64,000 bases of DNA, from assembly GCF_008728195.1 (NCBI RefSeq), contig NZ_CP031598.1, forward strand, positions 434,001 to 498,000, read 5' to 3'. The position numbers and the translations under genes were made by a program. The notes beneath the pieces are model-generated. The model saw nothing but the letters and a program-made list of their open reading frames with translations. It was not told the origin of the DNA and made no database searches. Positions 15,208-23,923 of this stretch are shown piece by piece; the first letter of the stretch is position 1, and each line of letters begins with the position of its first letter. The stretch is from Roseovarius indicus (lineage in GTDB: Bacteria > Pseudomonadota > Alphaproteobacteria > Rhodobacterales > Rhodobacteraceae).

Positions 15208-18200
15208 GTGCAGTTCTCGAAACTCAGGCTGACGGGCTTCAAAAGCTTCGTCGACCCGACCGACCTCTACATCCAGAACGGCCTCACCGGCGTGGTGGGC
15301 CCGAACGGCTGTGGCAAGTCGAACCTGCTCGAAGCCCTCCGCTGGGTCATGGGCGAGAACCGGCCCACCTCGATGCGCGGCTCGGGCATGGAAGACGTGA
15401 TCTTCGCCGGCGCCGCCTCCCGCTCGGCCCGCAACTTCGCCGAGGTCTCGATCCATATCGACAATTCCGACCGCCTCGCGCCCGCCGGCTTCAACGAAAC
15501 CGACCATCTCGAAATCATCCGCCGCATCACCCGCGACGTGGGCTCGGCCTACAAGGTCAACGGCAAGGATGTCCGGGCCCGCGACGTGCAGATGCTCTTC
15601 GCCGACGCTTCCACCGGCGCCCATTCCCCGGCGCTTGTGCGCCAGGGGCAGATCTCCGAGTTGATCAACGCCAAGCCCAAGGCCCGCCGCCGCATCCTCG
15701 AAGAGGCCGCCGGCATCTCCGGCCTCTACCAGCGCCGCCACGAGGCCGAGCTGAAGCTGAACGGCGCCGAACAGAACCTCACCCGCGTCGACGACGTCAT
15801 CGAACAGCTCGCCACCCAGCTGGCCCAGCTCGAACGCCAGGCCCGCCAGGCCGCCCGCTACCGCAAGATCGGCGAAGACCTGCGCCATGCCGAGGGCCTC
15901 CTCCTCTACCGCCGCTGGAAAGAGGCCGACGAGGCCCGCGCCGCGGCCGAGGAACAGCTCCGCGAACGCACCTCCGACGCCTCCCGCGCCGAGGCCGCCG
16001 CCCGCGAGGCCGACCGCATCCGCACCGCCGCCGAGGCCGCCCTGCCGCCCCTGCGCGAGGAAGAGGCCATCGCCGCCGCCATCATGCAGCGGGTACAGGT
16101 CGCCATCGATTCGCTCGACGAGCAGGAGGCCAACGCCCGCGCGCGCATCGAAACGCTGGAATCCCGCATCACCCAGCTCGCCCGAGATATCGAGCGCGAG
16201 GAAAGCCTCAACCGCGACGCCGGCGAAACCATCGCGCGCCTGGAAGAAGAGGCGCAGGAACTCGAAGACGCCTCGCATGGCCACGACGACAACCTGGCCG
16301 AGGCGGCACAGGAATCGCACGACGCCGCCACCATCCTGCAAGAGCGCGAAACCGACCTCAGCCAGCTGACCGAAGACGTGGCCCGCCTCTCGGCCCGCCA
16401 CCAATCGGCCCAGCGGACGGTCGAGGACTACAGGAAAACCCTCGAGAGAAGCGAAGCGGAAGCCGCCCGCGCCCGCACCGCCGCCGAAACCTCCCGCGAG
16501 GCGCTGGACAAGGCGAAGGCCGATTACGACGCCGCCCAGCAGGAAGAAGCCAAGGCGGTCAAGACCGCCGAATCCGCCGAGGAAACCCTGACGCTGGCCG
16601 ACGAGGCCCGCGCCGAGGCGCAATCGCGCGAGGCCGACGCCCGCGCCGAACGCTCCGAGGCCGAGGGCGAGGTCAATGCGCTCTCCGCCGAGGTCTCGGC
16701 ACTCGCCCGGCTCGTCGACCGCGACACCGCCGAGGGCGGCCAGATCCTCGACGCGCTGACCGTCACGCCGGGCTACGAAAAGGCCCTCGGCGCGGCGCTC
16801 GCCGACGACCTGCGCGCGCCGGAAGTCGAGGCCGACGGCCCCTCCGGCTGGACCCGCCTGCCGGGCTACCCCGAGCCGCAGCCCTTGCCCGATGGTGTGT
16901 CGTCCCTCTCCGATCACGTCACGGTGCCGGACGTCCTGCAACGCCGGCTCAGCCAGATCGGTCTCGTCGAACCTGAATACGGCCCCCGCCTTCAGGCCGA
17001 GCTTCTCCCCGGCCAGCGTCTTGTCAGCACCGAAGGCGACCTCTGGCGCTGGGATGGCTACCGCGCCTGGGCCGAGGATGCGCCCTCGGCCGCCGCCCTT
17101 CGCCTGCAACAGCTCAACCGCCTCGAAGAACTCAAGCAGCAGCTCGCCCACGCCACCGCCCGCGCCGAGGGCGCCAGCGGCGCGCACGAGGCCCTGCGCA
17201 AGCGCCTCGCCGAGCTGACCGAGGCCGACAAACGCGCCCGCGAGGCCCGCCGCGCCGCCGATACCGCCGTCAACGACGCCAGCCGCGCCCTGTCGCGCGC
17301 CGAGGCCGACCGCAACCTCGCCCAGTCGCGCCTCGAATCCCTCGGCCTCGCCGTCACCCGCCACGAGGAAGAGGCGCTCTCCGCCCGCAAGGCCCTGAAC
17401 GAGGCCGAGGCGGCGCAGAACGCGCTGGAAGACCTCGACGAGGCCCGCGCCGGCGTCGACGACGTCAAGATGACGGTCGAGGCCGCGCGCATGACCATGA
17501 TGGCCAAGCGCTCCGCCCATGACGAGCTGCGCCGCGAAGGCGAGGCCCGCGCCAAGCGCGCACAGGAGGTCGCCAAGGAAGTCACCGGCTGGCGAAACCG
17601 TTTGGAAACCGCCGAGAAGCGCAGCGCCGAGCTGGCCGAGCGCAAGACCGCCTCCGAAGAGGAACTCGCCGAGGCACAGGCCAAGCCGGCCGAACTCTCT
17701 GCCCAGCGTGACGACCTCTCCGGCCAGATCGCCAGCGCCGAGAAACGCAAGGCCGAGGCCGCCGACGCCCTCTCCACCGCCGAGGGCAACCTGCGCGAGG
17801 CCGTTGCCGCCGAGCGTGACGCCGAGCGCGCCGCCTCCGACGCCCGCGAGGCCCGCGCCCGCGCCGAGGCCCGCGCCGAAGCCGCCGTCGAGGCCCGCGA
17901 TCACGCCGCCGAGCGCATCGAGGAAGAGCAGGAAACCACTCCCGCCGACCTGCTCGAGCAGCTTGACGCCGACCCCGACAACATGCCCGCCGCCGACGCC
18001 ATCGAGGCCGACGTCAACCGCCTCAAGCGCCAGCGCGACGCGCTGGGCGCCGTGAACCTCCGCGCCGAGGAAGACGCCAAGGAGGTGCAGGAAGAGCACG
18101 ATTCCCTCACCGCCGAGAAGGCCGACCTCGAAGAGGCGATCCGCACCCTTCGCAACGGCATCGCGTCGCTCAATCGCGAGGGCCGCGAACGGCTGCTGAC

Positions 18201-18663
18201 CGCCTTCGAGCAGGTCAATTCCAACTTCTCCATGCTCTTCCAGCACCTCTTCGGCGGTGGCGAGGCCAACCTCGTGATGGTCGAAAGCGACGACCCGCTC
18301 GACGCCGGACTCGAGATCATGTGCCAGCCCCCGGGCAAGAAACTGGCCACCCTGTCGCTCCTCTCGGGCGGCGAGCAGACGCTGACGGCATTGGCGCTGA
18401 TCTTCGCCGTCTTCCTCGCCAATCCCGCCCCGATCTGTGTGCTCGACGAGGTCGACGCGCCCTTGGACGACGCCAACGTGGGCCGCTTCTGCGACTTGCT
18501 CGACGAGATGTGCCGCCGCACCGAAACCCGCTTCCTCATCATCACCCACCACGCGGTGACGATGAGCCGGATGGATCGCCTCTTCGGCGTGACCATGGGC
18601 GAAAAGGGCGTCAGCCAGCTCGTCTCGGTCGACCTCAAGAAGGCCGAGCAGATGGTGGCGTGA
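15208..18663 (+). CDS. smc: Chromosome segregation ATPase SMC
   Basis: A 1151-residue SMC protein that compacts and segregates chromosomes with ScpA/ScpB. The N-terminal ATPase half has Walker A GPNGCGKSN at residues 31-39. Two long coiled-coil arms rich in Glu, Ala and Arg flank a hinge near residues 500-600. The C-terminal half has the signature LSLLSGGEQTLTALALIF and Walker B ICVLDEVDAPLDD. GTG at 15208 is the start: AAGGGG lies 8 bases upstream and homologues begin MQFSKL. The coiled-coil codons create very long spurious readings on the other strand. It is followed by a small ORF and a strong terminator. Confidence 0.98.
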   Translation: MQFSKLRLTGFKSFVDPTDLYIQNGLTGVVGPNGCGKSNLLEALRWVMGENRPTSMRGSGMEDVIFAGAASRSARNFAEVSIHIDNSDRLAPAGFNETDHLEIIRRITRDVGSAYKVNGKDVRARDVQMLFADASTGAHSPALVRQGQISELINAKPKARRRILEEAAGISGLYQRRHEAELKLNGAEQNLTRVDDVIEQLATQLAQLERQARQAARYRKIGEDLRHAEGLLLYRRWKEADEARAAAEEQLRERTSDASRAEAAAREADRIRTAAEAALPPLREEEAIAAAIMQRVQVAIDSLDEQEANARARIETLESRITQLARDIEREESLNRDAGETIARLEEEAQELEDASHGHDDNLAEAAQESHDAATILQERETDLSQLTEDVARLSARHQSAQRTVEDYRKTLERSEAEAARARTAAETSREALDKAKADYDAAQQEEAKAVKTAESAEETLTLADEARAEAQSREADARAERSEAEGEVNALSAEVSALARLVDRDTAEGGQILDALTVTPGYEKALGAALADDLRAPEVEADGPSGWTRLPGYPEPQPLPDGVSSLSDHVTVPDVLQRRLSQIGLVEPEYGPRLQAELLPGQRLVSTEGDLWRWDGYRAWAEDAPSAAALRLQQLNRLEELKQQLAHATARAEGASGAHEALRKRLAELTEADKRAREARRAADTAVNDASRALSRAEADRNLAQSRLESLGLAVTRHEEEALSARKALNEAEAAQNALEDLDEARAGVDDVKMTVEAARMTMMAKRSAHDELRREGEARAKRAQEVAKEVTGWRNRLETAEKRSAELAERKTASEEELAEAQAKPAELSAQRDDLSGQIASAEKRKAEAADALSTAEGNLREAVAAERDAERAASDAREARARAEARAEAAVEARDHAAERIEEEQETTPADLLEQLDADPDNMPAADAIEADVNRLKRQRDALGAVNLRAEEDAKEVQEEHDSLTAEKADLEEAIRTLRNGIASLNREGRERLLTAFEQVNSNFSMLFQHLFGGGEANLVMVESDDPLDAGLEIMCQPPGKKLATLSLLSGGEQTLTALALIFAVFLANPAPICVLDEVDAPLDDANVGRFCDLLDEMCRRTETRFLIITHHAVTMSRMDRLFGVTMGEKGVSQLVSVDLKKAEQMVA

Positions 18664-18756
18664 GGGGAGGTTTTACCTCCCTAAAATCTTAAACGTTCCT
18701 TCACTCCGCGCGGCCAAACTCCGCCTCGCTGCAATCCATTGCAGTGAGAGGAGGTG

Positions 18757-18852
18757 ATGAACCTGAGCGAAAACGATTTCCGAAAGTGGATGGTGCTCCT
18801 CGCGGCGGCAACGCTGATCGTGACCATCATCCGCCTTTGGATTGGGGTCTGA
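18757..18852 (+). CDS. Putative 31-residue single-span membrane protein
   Basis: ATG at 18757 opens a 31-codon frame reading MNLSENDFRKWMVLLAAATL and then a hydrophobic stretch ending RLWIGV, that is, a short polar head and one transmembrane helix. A perfect AGGAGGTG lies directly before the ATG; the spacing is shorter than usual. The frame ends just before a strong intrinsic terminator, which supports a real short transcript unit after smc. Function unknown. The first nine codons are echoed in a truncated copy downstream of the terminator. Confidence 0.45.
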   Translation: MNLSENDFRKWMVLLAAATLIVTIIRLWIGV

Positions 18853-18868
18853 CCCCGAAACAAGGAAA

Positions 18869-18907
18869 GACCCTGCGGAGTCGCACCTCCGCAGGGTCGA
18901 CTTTTTT
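18869..18907 (+). terminator. Intrinsic terminator after smc and the small ORF
   Basis: Perfect 12-bp stem GACCCTGCGGAG / CTCCGCAGGGTC with a 6-base loop (TCGCAC), followed by GAC and six T residues. It is oriented for the plus strand and is the clearest rho-independent terminator in the window. Confidence 0.92.
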
Positions 18908-18961
18908 GGTGATGAACCTGAAAAGCGATTTCCGGTGTCCCGTTATGATGCGATTTCTCTA
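18906..18961 (+). pseudogene. Truncated echo of the small membrane ORF
   Basis: GGTGATGAACCTGA recurs here, followed by a gapped match to the CGATTTCCG of the 31-codon ORF, then diverges and stops after 16 codons (MNLKSDFRCPVMMRFL). It lies just past the terminator and looks like a partial local duplication of the small ORF's start. Little more can be said. Confidence 0.35.
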
Positions 18962-19000
18962 ACACAAAGTAAACCAAGAGACCCGGATCGTGGTTAATGC

Positions 19001-19125
19001 CCTGCCTGCGCAACGCGCGCAGACTTAACCGTGCCCCCCGCCGATAAAAACACCGACGTAATACCGACAAAATACCGACGTTATACCGACAGGCCGAATC
19101 CCTGAAAAATCAGCCCGTTAACCCC
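19001..19125 (-). repeat. GTCGGT 11-bp array element, copy 1
   Basis: Read on the minus strand: GTTAAC (19122-19117), then four GTCGGT boxes starting at 19090, 19079, 19068 and 19057 (exact 11-bp steps), a weaker fifth box 12 bp on, then GTTAAG starting at 19029 and a GC palindrome around GCGCGTTGCGC. Most boxes extend to GTCGGTATT. The element begins about 18 bp after the stop of the THUMP methyltransferase gene. Copy 2 at 56.5 kb shows the same parts at the same offsets. Confidence 0.85.
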
Positions 19126-19140
19126 GATTCGCCCCGTTTT

Positions 19141-20250
19141 CTAAGGCAACGGCCCCGTCTGGTACAATTTCACCTTCAGCCCCCCATGCGGCACCGGCGC
19201 CCCACCCGGCTTGAACGTCAGTCCGGTCGCCTTCGCCAGGCCCCCTTCCGAGGTCACGATCCCGACCCGCCAGCCGGAAAACCGCTCCTTCAACGTCTTC
19301 CCCAGCGCGCCATACAGCGCATAAAGAAGCTTCTTGTTCCCGATCCGTCCGCCATAAGGCGGGTTGACCATCACCAGTCCCGGCGGTCCGTCCGGGGCCA
19401 TCCGGTCGCTCACCGCCATCTGCTCGAACCGCGTGAACGCCGCCACGCCGGCCCGTTCCGCGTTGGCCGCTGCGGATTTCACCGCCCCCGCATCCCGATC
19501 GCTGCCGTGGAAAACCATTTCCGTTCCGACGCTTGGCACCTGTTTCATCTCTGCCCAGGCCTGCGGATCGAACCCCGCCAGGTCCTCGAACGCAAAACGC
19601 CGCGACCGCCCGGGGTGCAAGCCCGCCGCCATCTCCGCCGCCTCGATCACGAAGGTGCCCGACCCGCACATCGGATCGACCACCGTCTCCGAGCCATCAT
19701 ACCCGCATTGCCGCAAGAACAGCGCCGCCAGCGTCTCCCGCATCGGCGCCTTGCCGACGGCCTCCTTGTGGCCGCGCCGGTGCAGCGGCTCGCCCGACGT
19801 ATCCACCGAGAAGGTGCAGAAATCATCCTCGATCCGCACCATCACGCGAAGCGACGCCTTGGCATCCACCGTCACGCCCAGCTCTTCCGCCAAGGCCCGT
19901 TCCACCCGCTGCTGCGCCGCCTTGTCGTGATAGATCCGCGACGCGTGACAGCTCGCCTCCACCTTCACCGGCACATCCGCCCGAAGCACGTCGCCCCAGG
20001 GAAACTTCCGCGCCCGCTTGTCCAGCTGCGCAAGGTGCATCGCCCGGAACCCGCCGATCCGCGCCAGCACCCGTCCCGCGCCCCGCAGCACGAGGTTGGC
20101 CCGCCACACCTCCGGCCAGCCACCCTGCACTGTCACGCCCCCCGGCACCTCTCCGGTCACGTCGAACCCGGCGGCGCGCGCCTCGTCGGCCAGCACTGCC
20201 TCCAGCCCCGGCGGCGCGGCCAGGAATATCTCGAACGCCTCTCCGCTCAT
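19141..20250 (-). CDS. THUMP-domain class I RNA methyltransferase (RlmL N-half/YpsC-like)
   Basis: A 369-residue SAM-dependent RNA guanine-N2 methyltransferase of the YpsC/RlmL-N type, expected to make m2G in 23S rRNA. An N-terminal ferredoxin-like and THUMP region (residues 1-160) precedes the UPF0020 catalytic domain. Visible motifs are DPMCGSGTFVIEAAEMA near residue 192, HGSDRDAGAVKSA, and the NPPY catalytic motif in VMVNPPYGGRIG near residue 298. It lacks the second RlmK-like domain of the fused E. coli enzyme, as is normal for this type. An array element follows its stop. Confidence 0.9.
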   Translation of the reverse strand: MSGEAFEIFLAAPPGLEAVLADEARAAGFDVTGEVPGGVTVQGGWPEVWRANLVLRGAGRVLARIGGFRAMHLAQLDKRARKFPWGDVLRADVPVKVEASCHASRIYHDKAAQQRVERALAEELGVTVDAKASLRVMVRIEDDFCTFSVDTSGEPLHRRGHKEAVGKAPMRETLAALFLRQCGYDGSETVVDPMCGSGTFVIEAAEMAAGLHPGRSRRFAFEDLAGFDPQAWAEMKQVPSVGTEMVFHGSDRDAGAVKSAAANAERAGVAAFTRFEQMAVSDRMAPDGPPGLVMVNPPYGGRIGNKKLLYALYGALGKTLKERFSGWRVGIVTSEGGLAKATGLTFKPGGAPVPHGGLKVKLYQTGPLP

Positions 20251-20261
20251 CGGATGGCCCC

Positions 20262-20312
20262 TGCTTCTTCTTGGGTCAAGTATCCCGGGGGTCCGGGGGC
20301 AGCGCCCCCGGA
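20262..20312 (+). repeat. Intergenic TATCCCGGGGG hairpin repeat
   Basis: Copy of the dispersed intergenic repeat: lead CTTCTTCTTGG, core AAGTATCCCGGGGG, hairpin CCGGGGGC-AGC-GCCCCCGG at 20293-20311. It lies between two minus-strand genes, so the hairpin could end transcription of the lytic transglycosylase gene. Confidence 0.6.
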
Positions 20313-20328
20313 ATCTGTCGCGTCAGCC

Positions 20329-21498
20329 TTACAACCGGTTCAAAAGCGCCTGCGTCGGCCAGGCATCCGCCGGCATCCCCAATTCCTGCTGCACGTCCTG
20401 CACCGCCGACCGCGTGCCCGCGCCAAGGATGCCGTCGATCTTCCCGACATCATAGCCCCGCGCCGCCAGCTTCTGCTGCAGCACCTTCATCTGCCCGCCC
20501 GACAGCCCCGGCTCGGGGTTGCCCGCGTCGAAGACCGGCCCGCCTTCCAGCCGGTTGGCGAAATAGGCTGCGGTCAGCACGTAGGTGAACGACTGGTTCC
20601 ATTCGAAATAGACGCTGAAATTCGGGTAGGCGAGGAAGGCCGGCCCCTTGTGCCCCTCGGGCAGGATCAGGCTGGCCGGCAGGTTCCGCTGGATCTGTCC
20701 ATGTCGCGGCGTGACGCCAAGCCCGGCCCATTCCGCGCCGGTTTTCTGCGTGCGCAGACCCGACTGCGACCAGTCCATGCTCTGCGGCACGTCGACCTCC
20801 TGCAGCCACGGCTCGTTCGCGCGCCAGCCCAGCGATTGCAGCATCTTGCCCCCCGACATCAGCGCGTCGGGCGCCGAGGTCTTCAGGCTCACATGCCCGT
20901 CGCCGTCGCCGTCGACCCCGTTCTCGATGATGTCCTCGGGCAGCATCTGCACCATGCCGATCTCGCCTGCCCAGGCGCCGGTGGTGGTGGCCGGGTCGAA
21001 ATCGCCGTGTTCGTAAAGCTCGAGCGCGGCATAGACCTGCGGCCGGAACAGCTCGGGCCGGCGGCAGTCATGGCTCAGCGTGACCAGCGCGTTGAGCGTG
21101 TTGAAGTTTCCCTGGAACCCCCCGAAATCGGTCTCGAAGGCCCAGAAGGCCAGCAGAACGCCGCGGCTGACGCCGAACTCGCGCTCCACCCTGTCGAAGA
21201 CATTCGAAAACTGCTGGGCCTTGGCGCGCCCGGTGTTCAGCCGGTTCTGGCTGATCAGCTGGCGTGCGAACTCGGTAAAGGGTTTCTGGAAGAACCCCTG
21301 CCCGCGGTCGGCATTGATCACCTTCTGGTCGAACCGCGCCGAGGCGAAGAACCGGTTGACGGTGGCCGGGTCGTGCCCGCGTGAAATGGCTTCCTGTTTC
21401 ATGGCGTCTACGAAACCGGCAAAAGAGCCGCCGCATTGCTGTGCCGTGGCCCCGCCCGCCGTCAGGATCAGGGCCGCGATCAGGAAAAACTTTCTCAT
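20329..21498 (-). CDS. Lytic murein transglycosylase (MltB family) with peptidoglycan-binding domain
   Basis: A 389-residue periplasmic enzyme that cleaves peptidoglycan between MurNAc and GlcNAc. A signal peptide (residues 1-20, ending GATAQ) is followed by an SLT_2 catalytic domain with the catalytic Glu in AFWAFETDFGG (about residue 122), then IGMVQMLPEDI and AYPNFSVYFEWNQS. A C-terminal PG_binding_1 domain contains LAARGYDVGKIDGILGAGTRSAV. ATG at 21498 fits the signal peptide and has GAGG upstream; an earlier ATG adds five residues. It lies alone between cobD and the RNA methyltransferase. Confidence 0.94.
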   Translation of the reverse strand: MRKFFLIAALILTAGGATAQQCGGSFAGFVDAMKQEAISRGHDPATVNRFFASARFDQKVINADRGQGFFQKPFTEFARQLISQNRLNTGRAKAQQFSNVFDRVEREFGVSRGVLLAFWAFETDFGGFQGNFNTLNALVTLSHDCRRPELFRPQVYAALELYEHGDFDPATTTGAWAGEIGMVQMLPEDIIENGVDGDGDGHVSLKTSAPDALMSGGKMLQSLGWRANEPWLQEVDVPQSMDWSQSGLRTQKTGAEWAGLGVTPRHGQIQRNLPASLILPEGHKGPAFLAYPNFSVYFEWNQSFTYVLTAAYFANRLEGGPVFDAGNPEPGLSGGQMKVLQQKLAARGYDVGKIDGILGAGTRSAVQDVQQELGMPADAWPTQALLNRL

Positions 21499-21570
21499 GA
21501 GTACCTCGGTCAATAGGACAGTTCGGCCAAGCCTAGGCTATCGGCCATCCGTTGCAAACCTGTTTGCGCA

Positions 21571-22488
21571 TCACGTCGCGCAAAGCAGCGCACCCGCCGC
21601 TACTAGGCCAAGCCCGGCACCCCAGACCCGCCAGAGCAGGCGGACCGCCTTATCGATTTCCCCGGCGCCGATCTCCCGTCGTCCGGCCGCGTTGACGAAG
21701 GGAAATTCCTGCATACGCCCGTCATAGGAGCGTGGGCCTGACAGCGCCACGCCAAGCGCCCGCGCCGCCGCCGCTTCGGGCCATCCGGCATTGGGCGAGC
21801 GGTGCTGGCGGGCCTCGGCCACGATGGCGGGCCAGTCGGCAAGGCGGCCGTGAAGGGCTGCAATCATCAGCGCCGTCAGCCGGGCGGGCACGAGGTTCAG
21901 CAGGTCGTCGAGCCGCGCCGCCGCCCAGCCGAACTCGGCATATCTGTCGTTGCGATATCCGATCATGCTGTCGGCGGTGTTGGTGATCTTGTATAGCAGC
22001 AGTCCCGGCAGTCCGAAGACCAGGAACCAGAGCGCCGGCGCAACCACCCCGTCGCTGAAGTTCTCGGCCGCCGATTCGATGGCAGCGCGGGCAACGGCCG
22101 GGTCGTCCATTTGGCTGGTATCGCGGCCGACGATCTGCGCCACAGCCACCCGCCCGTTGCCGACCGAGACGCGCAGCGCATCGGCCACTGCGCCCACGTG
22201 CTGCACCAGCGACTTTTGCGCAAGAAAGATTGCGGCGACGATCACCTCGATCAGCCAGCCCAACTCCCGAAACAGCGTGCCGAGCAATAACGCGCCCAGC
22301 CCCAGCCCCGCCATCACCAGCACGCCCTTCAGCTTGCGCCCGTTGCCGGAATTGAACCGCCGGTCGCACCATCCAACGGCCCGGCCCATCAGCACCGCCG
22401 GATGCGGCAGCCGGTCCCAAAGCCAGCGCGGCTCGCCCAACAGGGCGTCCAGCGCCATCGCCAGCGCCAGGACGGCGGCGTTGGTCAT
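21571..22488 (-). CDS. cobD: Adenosylcobinamide-phosphate synthase CobD (CbiB type)
   Basis: A 305-residue membrane enzyme that joins (R)-1-amino-2-propanol phosphate to adenosylcobyric acid. Typical CobD/CbiB motifs are [23 protein letters not shown] at the start, [36 protein letters not shown], and [17 protein letters not shown] at 22488 overlaps the cobC stop as ATGA, so it is coupled to cobC. The substrate amine is made by the CobC decarboxylase encoded just before it. Confidence 0.95.
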   Translation of the reverse strand: MTNAAVLALAMALDALLGEPRWLWDRLPHPAVLMGRAVGWCDRRFNSGNGRKLKGVLVMAGLGLGALLLGTLFRELGWLIEVIVAAIFLAQKSLVQHVGAVADALRVSVGNGRVAVAQIVGRDTSQMDDPAVARAAIESAAENFSDGVVAPALWFLVFGLPGLLLYKITNTADSMIGYRNDRYAEFGWAAARLDDLLNLVPARLTALMIAALHGRLADWPAIVAEARQHRSPNAGWPEAAAARALGVALSGPRSYDGRMQEFPFVNAAGRREIGAGEIDKAVRLLWRVWGAGLGLVAAGALLCAT

Positions 22489-23420
22489 ATCGCCTGTTCC
22501 AGCCTTGCCCAGCTGTCCGGCGCCGGCAGGCCAAGGCGGATCCAACTGTCGGAATAGGGGAAGATGCGGCTCCAGACATGGTGCTGCGCCAGCCGGTCCT
22601 GCCACGCGGCGGCATCATCGACCCGGTAGAGCCGGAAAAGCGAGGTGCCGCCCACCACGCCGGCCCCCGCCCGCACCATCAGCGCGTCGAGATGCGCGGC
22701 ATCCTCGTTGAGCCGCGTGCGCGTGTCGGCGGCCCAACCCCTGTCACTCAGCGCCATCGTGCCGATGGCCAGCGCAGGGCCGGACACGGCCCAGGGCCCC
22801 AGCATCTCGCGCAGCCGGTCGATCAGCGCCTGCGGCCCGATGGCAAAGCCAAGGCGCAGCCCCGCCAGACCCCAGAACTTCCCGAAGCTCTTGAGGATCA
22901 GCGTGCCTTCACGGTCGGCATAGCTGACCAGCGACTGGTAGGGCGAGACATCGCAGAAGCTCTCGTCGATCACCGTGAAGGGCGCCCCGAGATCGTCGGA
23001 GGAATACCACCCGCCCGTGGGGTTGTTGGGATGCACCAGCACCCGCGCGTCGGGGGTGTCGTCACCCTCGCGCCAGCCATGGGCGGCGAAGGCGGCGGCG
23101 TGCTCGTTATAGGTCGGCGCCGGGATATGTACGCGCCCCGCCGGCGCAAGGCCGGGGATCCTGGCAATCAGGCTCGAGGCTCCCGGCGCGGCAAGGATGG
23201 CGGCATCGTCCGGCACGCCCCAGAACTCCCGTGCCGCGTCGATGAGCCCTTGCTGCGCCGCGCGGTCGGGCAGGGCGGTCCACACGCCGGCCTCCAGCGC
23301 CGGAACAGGGTAGGGCACCGGGTTGATCCCGGTCGACAGGTCGATCCAGTCCGCGCGTCGCCCGCCATACCGCGCCACCGCGTCGTCCACCCCGCCGCCG
23401 TGATCGCGCCCGCCCGCCAT
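22485..23420 (-). CDS. cobC: L-threonine-O-3-phosphate decarboxylase CobC
   Basis: A 311-residue PLP enzyme of the aminotransferase class I/II fold that makes aminopropanol phosphate for the cobalamin nucleotide loop. Motifs are [48 protein letters not shown], and the PLP lysine in [21 protein letters not shown] at 23420 lies five bases after the DUF1636 stop and begins the family's usual N-terminus. It overlaps cobD at its 3' end. The three genes form one unit. Confidence 0.94.
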   Translation of the reverse strand: MAGGRDHGGGVDDAVARYGGRRADWIDLSTGINPVPYPVPALEAGVWTALPDRAAQQGLIDAAREFWGVPDDAAILAAPGASSLIARIPGLAPAGRVHIPAPTYNEHAAAFAAHGWREGDDTPDARVLVHPNNPTGGWYSSDDLGAPFTVIDESFCDVSPYQSLVSYADREGTLILKSFGKFWGLAGLRLGFAIGPQALIDRLREMLGPWAVSGPALAIGTMALSDRGWAADTRTRLNEDAAHLDALMVRAGAGVVGGTSLFRLYRVDDAAAWQDRLAQHHVWSRIFPYSDSWIRLGLPAPDSWARLEQAI

Positions 23421-23424
23421 CGAC

Positions 23425-23802
23425 CTAGCCCTCGTCCGTATCGGGCAGGGGCGGGTGACGGGTGATAAAGTGTCCCTTAACCTCTTGCGGCCATTCCCGG
23501 AACGGCACCCGCCCGGTGTCGCTTTGGGCATGCATCTCGGCATAGGCGACCACGGCCTCGGCCGCCGCCTCGGTCGGCTCGAACCGGCCCAGCGTATAGG
23601 CCAGCTTGCCGGGCGCCTGGATGGCGATGTTGCACCCATGTGCGCACCCCATCAGGCACGACACCCGGCGGGTGCGCACCGCGCGGCCCGCGGCGTGGCT
23701 CTCGACAAGCTCTGCCATGTCCTCGCCATGCGGCCGGTCATGGGTCTCGGCGGTCCAGTCGTCGCGCTTGCAGGTGTCGCAGATGGTGATCCACGTGGTC
23801 AT
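23425..23802 (-). CDS. DUF1636 family protein heading the cobC-cobD operon
   Basis: A 125-residue DUF1636 protein with Cys residues ICDTCKRDDW at the N-terminus and VSCLMGCAHGCNIAI near residues 48-60, a thioredoxin-like ferredoxin pattern. It is the first gene of a tight unit with cobC and cobD, and the family recurs beside cobW elsewhere in this window. The ATG has GGAAGGA upstream. Fe-S or cobalt handling is inferred only. No riboswitch is seen in the 121-bp upstream gap, which is AT-richer and contains TTAACGATTTGTAAAC. Confidence 0.87.
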   Translation of the reverse strand: MTTWITICDTCKRDDWTAETHDRPHGEDMAELVESHAAGRAVRTRRVSCLMGCAHGCNIAIQAPGKLAYTLGRFEPTEAAAEAVVAYAEMHAQSDTGRVPFREWPQEVKGHFITRHPPLPDTDEG

Positions 23803-23923
23803 GCGCCGTCCTTCCAGTTACGGGGCTTGTTGAAACGGATTTGAGACGCCCGCACAAGGCCCGCCGGAACCGGAATGACACGAAACTTTAACGATTTGTA
23901 AACACTCGCGCGCAACGCACGGT

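Noticed and set aside
14868..16976. 702-codon plus-strand frame starting before smc in another frame
   Set aside because: Arg/Pro-rich reading through the start of smc; no family resemblance.
15184..18552. 1122-codon open frame on the minus strand opposite smc
   Set aside because: It mirrors the smc coiled-coil codons (Gly/Leu/Ala-rich, no domain), and smc has full motifs on the other strand.
18744..18962. 72-codon frame after smc
   Set aside because: It reads through the terminator stem in a Pro/Arg-rich frame; the 31-codon ORF in another frame has the better ribosome site and a membrane helix.
23803..23923. Second cobalamin riboswitch before the DUF1636-cobC-cobD unit
   Set aside because: None of the conserved blocks (GCCACTG, GGGAAGG, AGCCAGGAGACC) is present in the gap.
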